The notes beneath the pieces were generated by a model that was given only the letters and a program-made list of their open reading frames with translations, ran no database searches and was not told where the DNA came from. This document shows positions 56,810 through 64,000 of a DNA stretch of 64,000 bases, in pieces (within the stretch, counting starts at the first letter, position 1; every line of letters begins with the position of its first letter). The DNA comes from an uncultured Chthoniobacterales bacterium (GTDB lineage: Bacteria > Verrucomicrobiota > Verrucomicrobiia > Chthoniobacterales > UBA10450). Location: the NCBI GenBank assembly GCA_902805675.1, contig CADCTA010000002.1, forward strand, positions 1 through 64,000, written 5' to 3'. The position numbers and the translations under genes are program-made.

Positions 56810-56973
56810 TCATCCTGAGCCGCGTAGACGGCGAAGGACCTCGCGCCGGCTGGTAAACATTTCGCACTGCGACGAGCTGCTAATCGGCGCCGTGGGTGAT
56901 TGCTGCCGTGGCGGCGGGCATCGCGTTCCGTGAAGGCGTGAGGTCCTTCGCCGTCTACGCGGCTCAGGATGAC
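56810..56973. repeat. Inverted repeat, GTCATCCTGAG family, copy 5
   Basis: 164-bp element: GTCATCCTGAGCCGCGTAGA and CGGCGAAGGACCTCGCGCC on the left, GGCGTGAGGTCCTTCGCCGT and CTACGCGGCTCAGGATGAC on the right. It lies between the convergent ppdK and O-antigen-ligase-like genes. This is the most symmetric copy. Confidence 0.95.
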
Positions 56974-57019
56974 CACGCGTTATGCGCGCGGTGACTTTCA
57001 GCAGTGGCCGCGTAACGCG

Positions 57020-59392
57020 CTACGATTTCGAACCGTCGAACTTCTGCCGCGCTGCCCAAGCGCGCTCCCAGTTTTCCTTGGCCGCCCATGCTTCGGCTTC
57101 GAGGAAATGAAAATACGGCGGACAGCCAGCTTGTTCCGTAAAACGCCGCAACGTCAGCAGTGCATTATCCACATCGCCGCCGCGCATCTGCTCGGAGTAG
57201 AGGCTGAACCCAACACCGTAGTTGTTCGGCTCCGAATACATCTGCTTCTGCAACTGCTCGACCGACAAACCGCGGCTCGGCTCTGGGAGCCGCGGCGCGG
57301 CGGTAAACTGCTTCGCGAGCTCATAGGCGGCTCGGAAGCCGCCGCGCTCAGCGTGATACTTCGCCACGCCTCGCCACGATTCCGCCAGCAGTTGCGGGTT
57401 GCTCTCGCTTAACGCCACCAAGCGCGCCAGATCGCCCTTCTCGGTCCACAACCTGAAGACCTGCTGCCGCTGCTGCGGCGTCATCGTTTGCAGCGACGGA
57501 TCGTGCTCCAGGAAGCGCTCGATCGCAGAGGCAAAATCATCGCGACGCGCCCGCTCCAGGTAAATCAGCACGAGGTCAGGCTGCGTGCCGCCGAACTGCT
57601 CGAGCATGCGATTCACGCGCGGGTTGAGTTGTGAGGCCGCGGACAGCATGCGGCTGTAGAGCGCCGGCCGTTCCTCGCGCGCGCGTCGCAGTGCTTCTCG
57701 CCACGCGGTCATCGCGAGCATCGGGTGTGTCGTAATCCAAGCGAGGCCTTCCTGATATGGGACCTCGAAGGAGTTCGGCTCGAGGAAACGTGCGCGGCGA
57801 AAATCTTCCAGCGCCTCGCGATTGCGCTTCGCTCCCGCTGCGCCGAGCCCTCGAAGGAAATAGAGCTGCCAATCGAGAGGCGCCGACTCCAGCCCACGGT
57901 TCGCCTCCGCGATCGTCTCGCTGGCGTTGCGGCCCACGTTCGCGGCAGTGGCGCGACGCTTCGCCAGGTCGGCGGCGATTCCGCCGGGGAGCGGCGCCTC
58001 GCGGTACGCGGCCGTCACCCAGGTGAGTCCAGTCGCGAGCAACAGAACGCCGAGCACGCGGAAGCTATTCGTCAGGATCGCGCTCGCGTTCAGCGGCAGC
58101 GGCCGACGGATCGCCAGCCCGAGAAGGAGGACTCCAGCCAGAGCGGAGCCGACGCGATGCCCTGCGACGTCCACAATGCCGTGCAGCGCGAACAAGAGCG
58201 CCCCGATGAGCGCGGCGATGCGAAACCGCTGGTTAGAACCTTCGTCGAGCGGAAAGACGCGGCGCAAGACGAGCCCACCGCCGAGCAGAACCAGAACCAC
58301 ACCGAGCCAGCCGATCTCAGCGGCCAGCCAGAGCCAGTCGCTCTCCGGATGCAACGCTCGCGATTGCGCGAGTGAGGCATCGCGGAAGATCGCGAACACC
58401 GGCTCGAAGTTGCCGAGCCCAATCCCGCACCACGGCGACGTCGCGATCAGCTGAAAAGCATCGCGAAAGATCAACCAGCGGAAGTCGCGCGACACGCCTG
58501 TCCCGTCCGCGCTGCGAAGGTTGAACCGCTCGAGCGTTTCGCCTCCGAACACGAGCAGGATCGTGAGCATCACGAGCAGGGCCGACGCGCCGATTGCGAT
58601 GCGTGCGGTGGACCCGCTGCGCAACGCGAAGGCGCCGAGCCAGAGCCCGCTGCCGAGCAGAAGAATGGCGATACCTGCGCGCGAGAAGTTCAGCACGATC
58701 GCGGCGGTGATCACCGCAAGGCTGACCAGCCACAGGATCCACCGTTTGCGGCCCTGGCGAAGATCATCCTGGCCGCAGGCCAGAATCACGACAGCGGTTA
58801 TGCCGAGGAGGTTCGCGGTTTGGTTGCGATTCGGGAACGGCCCAAAGCCGCGCTGGTTATGCCAAAATGGGAGCGCGGTCTTCGCGAAATACAACGCGAC
58901 GGCCAGCCCTGCCAGTAACGCCACGCCGCCCGCGAAGATCCGCAACTGGCGGCGTGCTGCGCGCGCGTCGAGGTCTTGCGTAGCCGTGTAGTAGAACCAG
59001 CACAGCCCCGCGACCATGCTGAGCAGGCACGAAAGCGTGATCCAAGGCTGGGGCGAAAGCGTCGACGGGAGCGTGATGCCGAAGTCATTCGCCAGCGCCT
59101 GCCGCCAAGCCGGCTGCAGGAACCAGCCGGCGGGCAAAAATCCGACAGCCGCGCACGCGACCAGCGCGACGACGATTCCATTCACCACCGCCCCGAGCGA
59201 AAAGCGCGGCGGATTCGCTACCAGCAAAAGACCGAGCAGCGCGACCACGATTCCTTCCGCCCACTTTTGTGTCGCCCCGCCGAGAAAGCAGGCCACCACC
59301 GGTAGGAGCGCCGTCGCCGGGTCTGTCCAGGATGCTCCGCGGCTCGGAGTTTTGCGAGTGCGCCGGGAGGGGCGTTGTGCCACTTCTTCCAT
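57020..59392 (-). CDS. O-antigen-ligase/polymerase-like membrane protein with C-terminal helical repeats
   Basis: A 790-residue protein. Residues about 25-480 contain ten to twelve membrane spans with a Wzy_C-like block: GFGPFPNRNQTANLLG, LNFSRAGIAILLLG, SRDFRWLIFRDAF, SPWCGIGLGNFEPVF and LHPESDWLWLAAEIGWLGV. This arrangement matches O-antigen ligase/polymerase family proteins, with the conserved Arg and His in large periplasmic loops. The region after about residue 490 is soluble helical repeats (TPR-like: LYFLRGLGAAGAKRNREALE, FLEPNSFEVPYQEGLAWITT). It probably polymerises or ligates polysaccharide repeat units outside the inner membrane. It is divergent from the initiating sugar transferase at 59543. 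Confidence 0.88.
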   Translation of the reverse strand: MEEVAQRPSRRTRKTPSRGASWTDPATALLPVVACFLGGATQKWAEGIVVALLGLLLVANPPRFSLGAVVNGIVVALVACAAVGFLPAGWFLQPAWRQALANDFGITLPSTLSPQPWITLSCLLSMVAGLCWFYYTATQDLDARAARRQLRIFAGGVALLAGLAVALYFAKTALPFWHNQRGFGPFPNRNQTANLLGITAVVILACGQDDLRQGRKRWILWLVSLAVITAAIVLNFSRAGIAILLLGSGLWLGAFALRSGSTARIAIGASALLVMLTILLVFGGETLERFNLRSADGTGVSRDFRWLIFRDAFQLIATSPWCGIGLGNFEPVFAIFRDASLAQSRALHPESDWLWLAAEIGWLGVVLVLLGGGLVLRRVFPLDEGSNQRFRIAALIGALLFALHGIVDVAGHRVGSALAGVLLLGLAIRRPLPLNASAILTNSFRVLGVLLLATGLTWVTAAYREAPLPGGIAADLAKRRATAANVGRNASETIAEANRGLESAPLDWQLYFLRGLGAAGAKRNREALEDFRRARFLEPNSFEVPYQEGLAWITTHPMLAMTAWREALRRAREERPALYSRMLSAASQLNPRVNRMLEQFGGTQPDLVLIYLERARRDDFASAIERFLEHDPSLQTMTPQQRQQVFRLWTEKGDLARLVALSESNPQLLAESWRGVAKYHAERGGFRAAYELAKQFTAAPRLPEPSRGLSVEQLQKQMYSEPNNYGVGFSLYSEQMRGGDVDNALLTLRRFTEQAGCPPYFHFLEAEAWAAKENWERAWAARQKFDGSKS

Positions 59393-59542
59393 CAGGCAAT
59401 CGGGCGGCTCATTGGTATAGCATTAGCTACCTACGGAGGCGGCGCGGAGAGCGGCGAGAGGCATCATGTACCGACTGGTTGTAGCACGAGTTGAAGGCGG
59501 CGTTCCATCGCGTACTCTCTCCGCTGCCATCGAGGCATAACC

Positions 59543-60949
59543 ATGGTTACGCAACGCACGGAAGGCCTCTACCGCCTTTTCCTGCTCTGCCAGATTCTCA
59601 TCGTCGCGGCGCTGTTCTGGTTCGGCGTCTGGATCATGGTCACCTTCTACTCGCAAGGGGCGGAGCTGACCTGGCGACGCTACACAGTTTATTGCGTGCT
59701 GCTCATCCTCGGGATGACGATCGAGTCGCTCAGCCGCGACGGCTCGAAAAACTACTTCCTCCAAAACGAGCTCCTTCGACAACACCGGCTGAGCCTGCGG
59801 CAAACCCTGGCGAGCACCGGCGCGCTCGTCGTCTATCTCGTCGCGACGCAGGACACGTTTATTTCGCGTCTCTTCTTCTTCAACTTCGTGCCGTGGCTGT
59901 ATGTGGCGCTCCTCTTCTCGCACCACTATCTGCCGTCGTTCCTCGCTCGGGGCATCTTTAAACACGAGCGCGCGGACAAGACGTTGCTGATCGGTTCCTC
60001 GGATAAAGCGAAGCAGCTACGCAGCTGGCTGCGGCGAAAAGCGGAGATCGGCTTACGCACGGTCGGATTGCTCTCCGACGAGTCGATCGAGAAAACTGAG
60101 GACGGCATCCCGGTGCTTGGGACGTCCGATGACATCGATCGCGTCGTTCGTGAACAGGGGATCACGCAGGTGATTCTGCTGGAGTTCCCGCTCTTCACGG
60201 AGGTGAACCGCAATCTGATCCGCTCCTGCGACCAGCTCGGCGTGCGACTGCTGATCGTCAGCGACCTCGAGGAGAAGTTGCGCCACCCCGTGACCCACTT
60301 CGAAGACGACGGCTTCCGTTTCATCGGGCTCCGCGAGGAGCCACTCGAGAATCCGCTCAACCGCTGTTTCAAGCGCGCCATCGACATGGCCATTGCGCTG
60401 CCGGTAATGCTCGGCGTGTTCCCGATGCTGTGCATCGTTGTGTGGCTCGCGCAGCGCTTCCAATCACCAGGTCCATTGTTCCATGTGCAGACGCGCGCCG
60501 GCATGCAGAACCGGCAGTTCAAGATTCTGAAGTTCCGCACCATGCACCCGCACAACAGCGACGTGGCGCGGCAGGCCCAGGAGGGTGACAGCCGCATTTA
60601 CGGGCTGGGGCGGTGGTTCCGAAAACTGAGCATCGATGAGGTGCCGCAATTCTGGAACGTGCTGAAAGGCGATATGAGCATCGTTGGTCCCCGCCCCCAT
60701 CTGATCGAGCACAACAACCAGTTTTCGCAGCTGATGGCCAACTACCATGTGCGCGCGTTCGTGAAGCCGGGCATCACCGGCCTCGCGCAGGTGCGCGGCT
60801 ACCGGGGCGAAGCGCGCAATCACTCCGACATCAAGAACCGGGTCGAGTGCGACATCGAGTATCTCGAAAACTGGAACCTCTCGCTCGAGTGCGGGATTAT
60901 CCTGCGCACCTGCGCGCAGATCGTCGTCCCGCCGCGGACGGCCTACTAA
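59543..60949 (+). CDS. Exopolysaccharide polyprenyl-phosphate sugar transferase (WcaJ-like)
   Basis: Inner-membrane initiating enzyme, 468 residues. It has five N-terminal spans (about 10-135), a CoA-binding-like domain (RADKTLLIGSSDKAKQLRSW, IPVLGTSDDIDRVVREQGI), another span (about 280-300) and the catalytic domain: FHVQTRAGMQNRQFKILKFR, LGRWFRKLSIDEVPQFWNVL, GDMSIVGPRPHLIEHN, FVKPGITGLAQVRGYRGEA. It differs from the paralogue at 4120-5511 in sequence and in the GLAQVRGYRG motif (there [10 protein letters not shown]), so the two may start different glycans. Neighbouring glycosyltransferases support a capsule or exopolysaccharide role. The ATG at 59543 is well placed, though without an obvious ribosome-binding site. 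Confidence 0.94.
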   Translation: MVTQRTEGLYRLFLLCQILIVAALFWFGVWIMVTFYSQGAELTWRRYTVYCVLLILGMTIESLSRDGSKNYFLQNELLRQHRLSLRQTLASTGALVVYLVATQDTFISRLFFFNFVPWLYVALLFSHHYLPSFLARGIFKHERADKTLLIGSSDKAKQLRSWLRRKAEIGLRTVGLLSDESIEKTEDGIPVLGTSDDIDRVVREQGITQVILLEFPLFTEVNRNLIRSCDQLGVRLLIVSDLEEKLRHPVTHFEDDGFRFIGLREEPLENPLNRCFKRAIDMAIALPVMLGVFPMLCIVVWLAQRFQSPGPLFHVQTRAGMQNRQFKILKFRTMHPHNSDVARQAQEGDSRIYGLGRWFRKLSIDEVPQFWNVLKGDMSIVGPRPHLIEHNNQFSQLMANYHVRAFVKPGITGLAQVRGYRGEARNHSDIKNRVECDIEYLENWNLSLECGIILRTCAQIVVPPRTAY

Positions 60950-60985
60950 AGCTGGGACGTAAGACTCCTCGGCTCATCAAGCACT

Positions 60986-61076
60986 GTCATTCCGACCGAA
61001 GCGAAGCGCAGTGGAGGAATCCCGTGGTGTCACGACTCGTACCGCCACGGGATTCCTCGACTGCGCTCGGAATGAC
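60986..61076. repeat. Inverted repeat, GTCATTCCGACCGAAG family, copy 4
   Basis: 91-bp element: GTCATTCCGACCGAAGCGAA and GGAGGAATCCCGTGG on the left, CCACGGGATTCCTCGACTGC and GCTCGGAATGAC on the right. It lies between the convergent sugar-transferase and GT4 genes. Confidence 0.94.
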
Positions 61077-61084
61077 GCGCTTTT

Positions 61085-62338
61085 CTACCGAAATGCTTTC
61101 CGGCCTTCGCTCGAAGACTCGATCGCGAGCCGCACGAGCTCGCGCTCGAAGTTCTCCATCACCGCGCTCTTTTCCCACTGCTGCACGTATTGCTGACCCG
61201 CGGCTGAATACTGCGCGAGACGCTGCGGATCGGCAGCGAGCGAGTCGAGGACACGCGCCAGCTCGGCTGGTTGACCCGGCGGTAAGGTGAGCCCGTATTG
61301 CCCTTCGCCAACTGATCGCGCGAGCTCGCTCTCCGGGTCAGCCACGATGATAACCGGCTTCCCCTGCGCGAGCAGTCCAAGAAGCTTGCTGGGGAAGAAT
61401 GAATTCCCCGCACCAGCTTGCTGCGTGATGAAGCAGACATCCACGTCGGTAAGCAGGGAGCGGTAATCTTCGCCTTCCTGCAACGGCAGCATCGTCACAT
61501 TCGGCAGCCCAAGCTCGCGCACCCGGGCCTGGAGCACATCGCGTTGCGCGCCCGCACCGCAGATAACGAGGCGGATGCGTTTGTCGGTGACAAGCCGCGC
61601 CGCTTCGATGAGCACATCGAGTCCCTGCTTCACTCCGAGATTGCCCGCGTAGACCGCGATGAACTCGTCGGCACCGAAGCCGTTGCGCGCTCGGAACAAT
61701 CCACGTGGAGGCGGCGCCGGCGCATCACGCAACGCGATCGCGTTCGGGAAGTAAACGAGCTTCTCTTCCGGCACGCCCTTCGAGCGGAACACATCGAGCA
61801 TGCCGCGCGTGATGCTCGAAACTCGCGTCGCCTTTGCGTAAGCAAACGCCTCCAGCCAGAGCAGCGCCCGCGTGAACCAGCCCTGCTTCAGCATGCCCAG
61901 CTTCAGGGCCGCATCGGGCTGTAAGTCCTGCACGTGGAATACGAACGGCGCGCGCTTCAGCAAGCTCATCGCCCAGGCAGCCGCGCCGAGCGCCAAAGGC
62001 GGCGAGACGACCACCAGCACATCAGGCCTCGGCAGCACGAGCATGCGCAAGAAGGACGTTGTGATGAAGGAGGCTTCGTGGATGATCCGCTTCACTGCCG
62101 ACACACGTCCCGGCACGAAATGCCAGCAGCGATGCACGGGCACGCCGTTGACGATGTCGGTCCGGTAAAGCTTGCCCTCGTCTTCCGGCAGTTTCCGCCA
62201 CGTCGGGTAGTACGAGAACGTCGTCACCATCTCGACATCGTGCCCGCGGGTGTGCAGAAATTCACAGAGCGCGACGCTATGCGGCGCGATGCCGGTAAAC
62301 TCCGGCGCGTAGTTGATCCCCCAGACGATGACGCGCAT
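61085..62338 (-). CDS. Family 4 glycosyltransferase, WcaI-like
   Basis: GT-B glycosyltransferase of 417 residues. The N-terminal domain shows MRVIVWGINYAPEFTGIAPH and FLHTRGHDVEMVTTFSYYPTW, typical of the colanic-acid WcaI group. The C-terminal donor-binding domain has EFIAVYAGNLGVKQGLDVLI, RLVICGAGAQRDVLQARVRE and FFPSKLLGLLAQGKPVII, with the Glu/Lys positions of the family. Cytoplasmic or membrane-associated; likely adds one sugar to the lipid-linked repeat unit. It is last in a minus-strand run after the GT2, WcaF-like and partial glycosyltransferase genes; it starts the base after the GT2 stop. Confidence 0.92.
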   Translation of the reverse strand: MRVIVWGINYAPEFTGIAPHSVALCEFLHTRGHDVEMVTTFSYYPTWRKLPEDEGKLYRTDIVNGVPVHRCWHFVPGRVSAVKRIIHEASFITTSFLRMLVLPRPDVLVVVSPPLALGAAAWAMSLLKRAPFVFHVQDLQPDAALKLGMLKQGWFTRALLWLEAFAYAKATRVSSITRGMLDVFRSKGVPEEKLVYFPNAIALRDAPAPPPRGLFRARNGFGADEFIAVYAGNLGVKQGLDVLIEAARLVTDKRIRLVICGAGAQRDVLQARVRELGLPNVTMLPLQEGEDYRSLLTDVDVCFITQQAGAGNSFFPSKLLGLLAQGKPVIIVADPESELARSVGEGQYGLTLPPGQPAELARVLDSLAADPQRLAQYSAAGQQYVQQWEKSAVMENFERELVRLAIESSSEGRKAFR

Positions 62339-63205
62339 CTAGGCTCCCTTTTCCGCCGAGCTCTTCTTCATCAGCTCGTAGGTCTTCGCGACGGAGAGAA
62401 ACTCGTACACCCCGTGCAGGCGCGCGAAGTAGTAGCCTTCACGGCCATCGAGGAAGCCTTTCTGCCACACATAGACATAGAGGAAGCGTAGCAGCCCTCG
62501 AAACGGCAGCCGATGCGACAGCAACTTCAGCTGACGCCGGCGGCCGACACGCTCGTGCGTCAGCTGACCAGACGTCTGAGCGAGGTGGCGATCGGTCGCC
62601 ACCCGCGCCTCCCAGTTCGAGTAGCGGTTATGCTTCTCGATGAAAACGTCGACCGATGGAAAGGCGTAGTGATCCATCTCGCAACGCAGCCGCGCCGTCG
62701 GGCCTTGCACCACCACGTGCTCGTGGACCTCGTTATCGCCGCTCGCAGTCGCCGCATCGGTCAGCTTCTCGTGTCGGCCTAACGAATGTCGGAAGAGACG
62801 GAGATTCCAATTCGGATAGTAGGCATGTCGCAGCCAGCGCCCGATGAACATGAAGCGCCGGTTGATCCAGTACCCGGCAATATCTCCAGCGTTCGCGATC
62901 GCGGAGCGCAGTTCGTCCTCCGCTTCCGGCGGCAGAACCTCATCCGCATCGAGGATGAAGACCCACTCGTTACGGAACGGCAGATTCTCGAGAGCCCAGT
63001 TCTTCTTCTTCGGCCAGGTGCCATTGAACTGAAACTGCACCACCTGCGCGCCGGCCTGTTGCGCGATCTCGATCGAGCCGTCGGTGCTTTGGGAGTCGAC
63101 AACGAAGATCTCCTCGGCCCACGTAATGGAAGCGAGACAACGCGGCAGATTGCCGGCTTCGTTCTTGATCGGAACGATGATCGAAACGGGGACGCGCTGG
63201 TTCAT
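62339..63205 (-). CDS. Family 2 glycosyltransferase, WaaE/KdtX-like
   Basis: GT-A-fold enzyme, 288 residues: VSIIVPIKNEAGNLPRCLAS, EEIFVVDSQSTDGSIEIAQQ, ADVVQF-like AQVVQFQF and FNGTWPKKKNWALENLPF, and VFILDADEVLPPEAEDELR with the DxD-type DADE. The WPKKKNWAL and EVHEHVVVQG motifs are typical of the WaaE/KdtX subgroup, which adds glucose or another hexose in lipopolysaccharide core or capsule. The stop is directly before the GT4 start (62338/62339), and the start overlaps the WcaF-like gene by 4 nt. The acceptor is unknown. Confidence 0.92.
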   Translation of the reverse strand: MNQRVPVSIIVPIKNEAGNLPRCLASITWAEEIFVVDSQSTDGSIEIAQQAGAQVVQFQFNGTWPKKKNWALENLPFRNEWVFILDADEVLPPEAEDELRSAIANAGDIAGYWINRRFMFIGRWLRHAYYPNWNLRLFRHSLGRHEKLTDAATASGDNEVHEHVVVQGPTARLRCEMDHYAFPSVDVFIEKHNRYSNWEARVATDRHLAQTSGQLTHERVGRRRQLKLLSHRLPFRGLLRFLYVYVWQKGFLDGREGYYFARLHGVYEFLSVAKTYELMKKSSAEKGA

Positions 63206-63759
63206 CGTGGTCGCAAAACTCGACAGGGATTTCCGGCGGCGAAAACATCAGCAGGCACATCTTTCGTCGCGACGGAGCATGCGCCGATCACGCTGCGCGC
63301 GCCGATTGTCACGCCGGGCATCACGAAGGTGCGCGCTCCAAGAAACGCGTCTTCGCCGATCGTGATCTTGGCCGTGGTCAGTGGAATGCTTGGCTTGGTG
63401 AAATCATGGCTGCCGGTGCTGAGATACGATTCCTGCGCAACCGTCGCGCGCGCTCCGATTTCAACCGGCCCAAGTGTGTAGGCGTTCGCACGGTCACCGA
63501 GGCAGGCGCGATCATGCAGCGTCAGGTTCCACGGAATCGCGATCCGTGCGCGCTGATGGACGAACGGCAGGCCGTGGATCTTCGCTCCGAAAGTGCGGAG
63601 CCAGAACAAGCGCCATCGGTTTGCCGGCTTCGGCGTCCAGACACAGAACAGCGTCCAGCAGAAGCCCCACAACAGCATCAGCACGCGCTGGCGCGGCTGC
63701 CACGGCGAGGCGAAGGCGCCTTCTTGCGCCGGATCGACGGCTTCTAGCGGGAGGGGCAT
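63202..63759 (-). CDS. WcaF-like hexapeptide acetyltransferase
   Basis: Left-handed beta-helix O-acetyltransferase of 185 residues. The N-terminus has a Trp-rich helix (RQRVLMLLWGFCWTLFCVWT), then hexapeptide repeats: GAKIHGLPFVHQRARIAIPW, LTLHDRACLGDRANAYTLGP, VEIGARATVAQESYLSTGSH, KITIGEDAFLGARTFVMPGV and SVIGACSVATKDVPADVFAA ending in GNPCRVLRPR. The SHD (STGSHDF) and final AGNPC motifs are typical of WcaF/VatD-type enzymes. It probably acetylates a sugar of the polysaccharide made here. It overlaps the GT2 gene by 4 nt. Confidence 0.93.
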   Translation of the reverse strand: MPLPLEAVDPAQEGAFASPWQPRQRVLMLLWGFCWTLFCVWTPKPANRWRLFWLRTFGAKIHGLPFVHQRARIAIPWNLTLHDRACLGDRANAYTLGPVEIGARATVAQESYLSTGSHDFTKPSIPLTTAKITIGEDAFLGARTFVMPGVTIGARSVIGACSVATKDVPADVFAAGNPCRVLRPR

Positions 63760-63784
63760 GTGGTGGTGAGCGCGATTGTGCTAT

Positions 63785-64000
63785 CTACGTCGCAGAGGCG
63801 GCGAGCAAAGTCTCGAAATCGGCAAGATACTGCTTGGCCACCGGTTCAAACCCGAATTCCGCTGCCTTGCTTTGCGCTGCGTTGCCGACATCGCGCAGCT
63901 GCTCGGCGGGCTGCTGGAGCAAGTTCGACAGCTGGGCTGTAAGCTGCGCGGTCGGATCCGAAGCGCGGTGGTCAAATCGAAAGCCATTAGCGCCATTCTC
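63785..64000 (-). CDS. Glycosyltransferase, C-terminal 71 residues only (runs off the window)
   Basis: The frame open from base 64000 to the TAG at 63785-63787 reads ENGANGFRFDHRASDPTAQL, LSNLLQQPAEQLRDVGNAAQ and FGFEPVAKQYLADFETLLAA. The ENGANGFRFDH start and the following helices match the end of GT4-type glycosyltransferases, where E-N-G contacts the nucleotide-sugar donor. An overlapping 71-codon frame is only a shadow. It stands 25 bp before the WcaF-like gene, in the same direction, so it is the first visible gene of this run. Confidence 0.85.
   Translation of the reverse strand, partial: ENGANGFRFDHRASDPTAQLTAQLSNLLQQPAEQLRDVGNAAQSKAAEFGFEPVAKQYLADFETLLAASAT

Overview
The window is GC-rich, densely packed bacterial chromosome and is best explained as part of a Verrucomicrobiota genome, probably a free-living Opitutae- or Spartobacteria-like lineage. 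This is inferred from the gene mix: a TonB receptor with a VVVTGSYI plug start, a secreted DUF1800/DUF1501 pair, a TMTC-like membrane-TPR protein, a DUF6580 membrane protein, a HemQ-type chlorite-dismutase homologue, and the dispersed GAACGTC heptamer and inverted-repeat families between genes. No rRNA, phage, transposase or CRISPR array was seen. One tRNA (Ser, GGA) is present.

Layout. 1-2.8 kb: the N-terminal 936 residues of a TonB-dependent receptor. 2.8-3.5 kb: no recognisable gene. 3.5-9.4 kb: riboflavin synthase, a polyprenyl-phosphate sugar transferase, 3-dehydroquinate dehydratase, a stand-alone Lon substrate-binding domain and a TMTC-like protein. 9.4-17.8 kb (minus strand): dGTPase, small membrane protein, pyruvate dehydrogenase E1 alpha/E1 beta/E2, DUF6580, ribosomal protein S20, L,D-transpeptidase, processive-type GT2. 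18.2-22.7 kb: hybrid histidine kinase, HU/IHF protein, a coiled-coil protein and a DUF4388 protein. 22.8-31.8 kb: RNase HIII, MutY, YicC, Gmk, split CoaC and CoaB, a tiny Lys-rich protein, SuhB-like phosphatase, IspF, CysRS, a left-handed beta-helix protein. 32-41.3 kb: TPR protein overlapping tRNA-Ser, HemQ, rhomboid-like protein, GcvT-GcvH, a receiver protein, DUF1501 and CHRD-DUF1800. 41.5-51 kb: XseB-Dxs-HicB-HicA-ABC ATPase as one tightly packed run, then SDR-ScpA-RodA, a SprT-like protease, and FolP-CdaA-mini-CdaR. 51-56.8 kb: RNase R, a PUR-alpha-like small protein and pyruvate phosphate dikinase. 57-64 kb: a surface-polysaccharide locus (O-antigen-ligase-like protein, initiating sugar transferase, GT4, GT2, WcaF-like acetyltransferase and the end of another glycosyltransferase).

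How the genes fit together. Most are housekeeping: isoprenoid (dxs, ispF), folate, riboflavin, CoA and shikimate steps, pyruvate oxidation, glycine cleavage, cell-shape and wall functions (rodA, L,D-transpeptidase), c-di-AMP synthesis and exopolysaccharide assembly. Several complexes are incomplete here: no E3 for pyruvate dehydrogenase, no gcvP, no scpB, no permease beside the ABC ATPase, no xseA.

The most distinctive material is the repeats. The 7-bp GAACGTC unit is open in all six frames and has entered coding sequence in cysS and the start of mutY. Five copies of one long inverted repeat and four of another punctuate gene ends, and there is a 7 x 16-bp tandem array plus four single-copy hairpin elements. 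A 50-residue CdaR-like membrane protein overlapping cdaA, the split coaC/coaB pair, a TPR-protein start inside tRNA-Ser, and a HicBA module translationally linked to housekeeping genes are also worth attention. I found no clear candidate for an entirely new multigene system.
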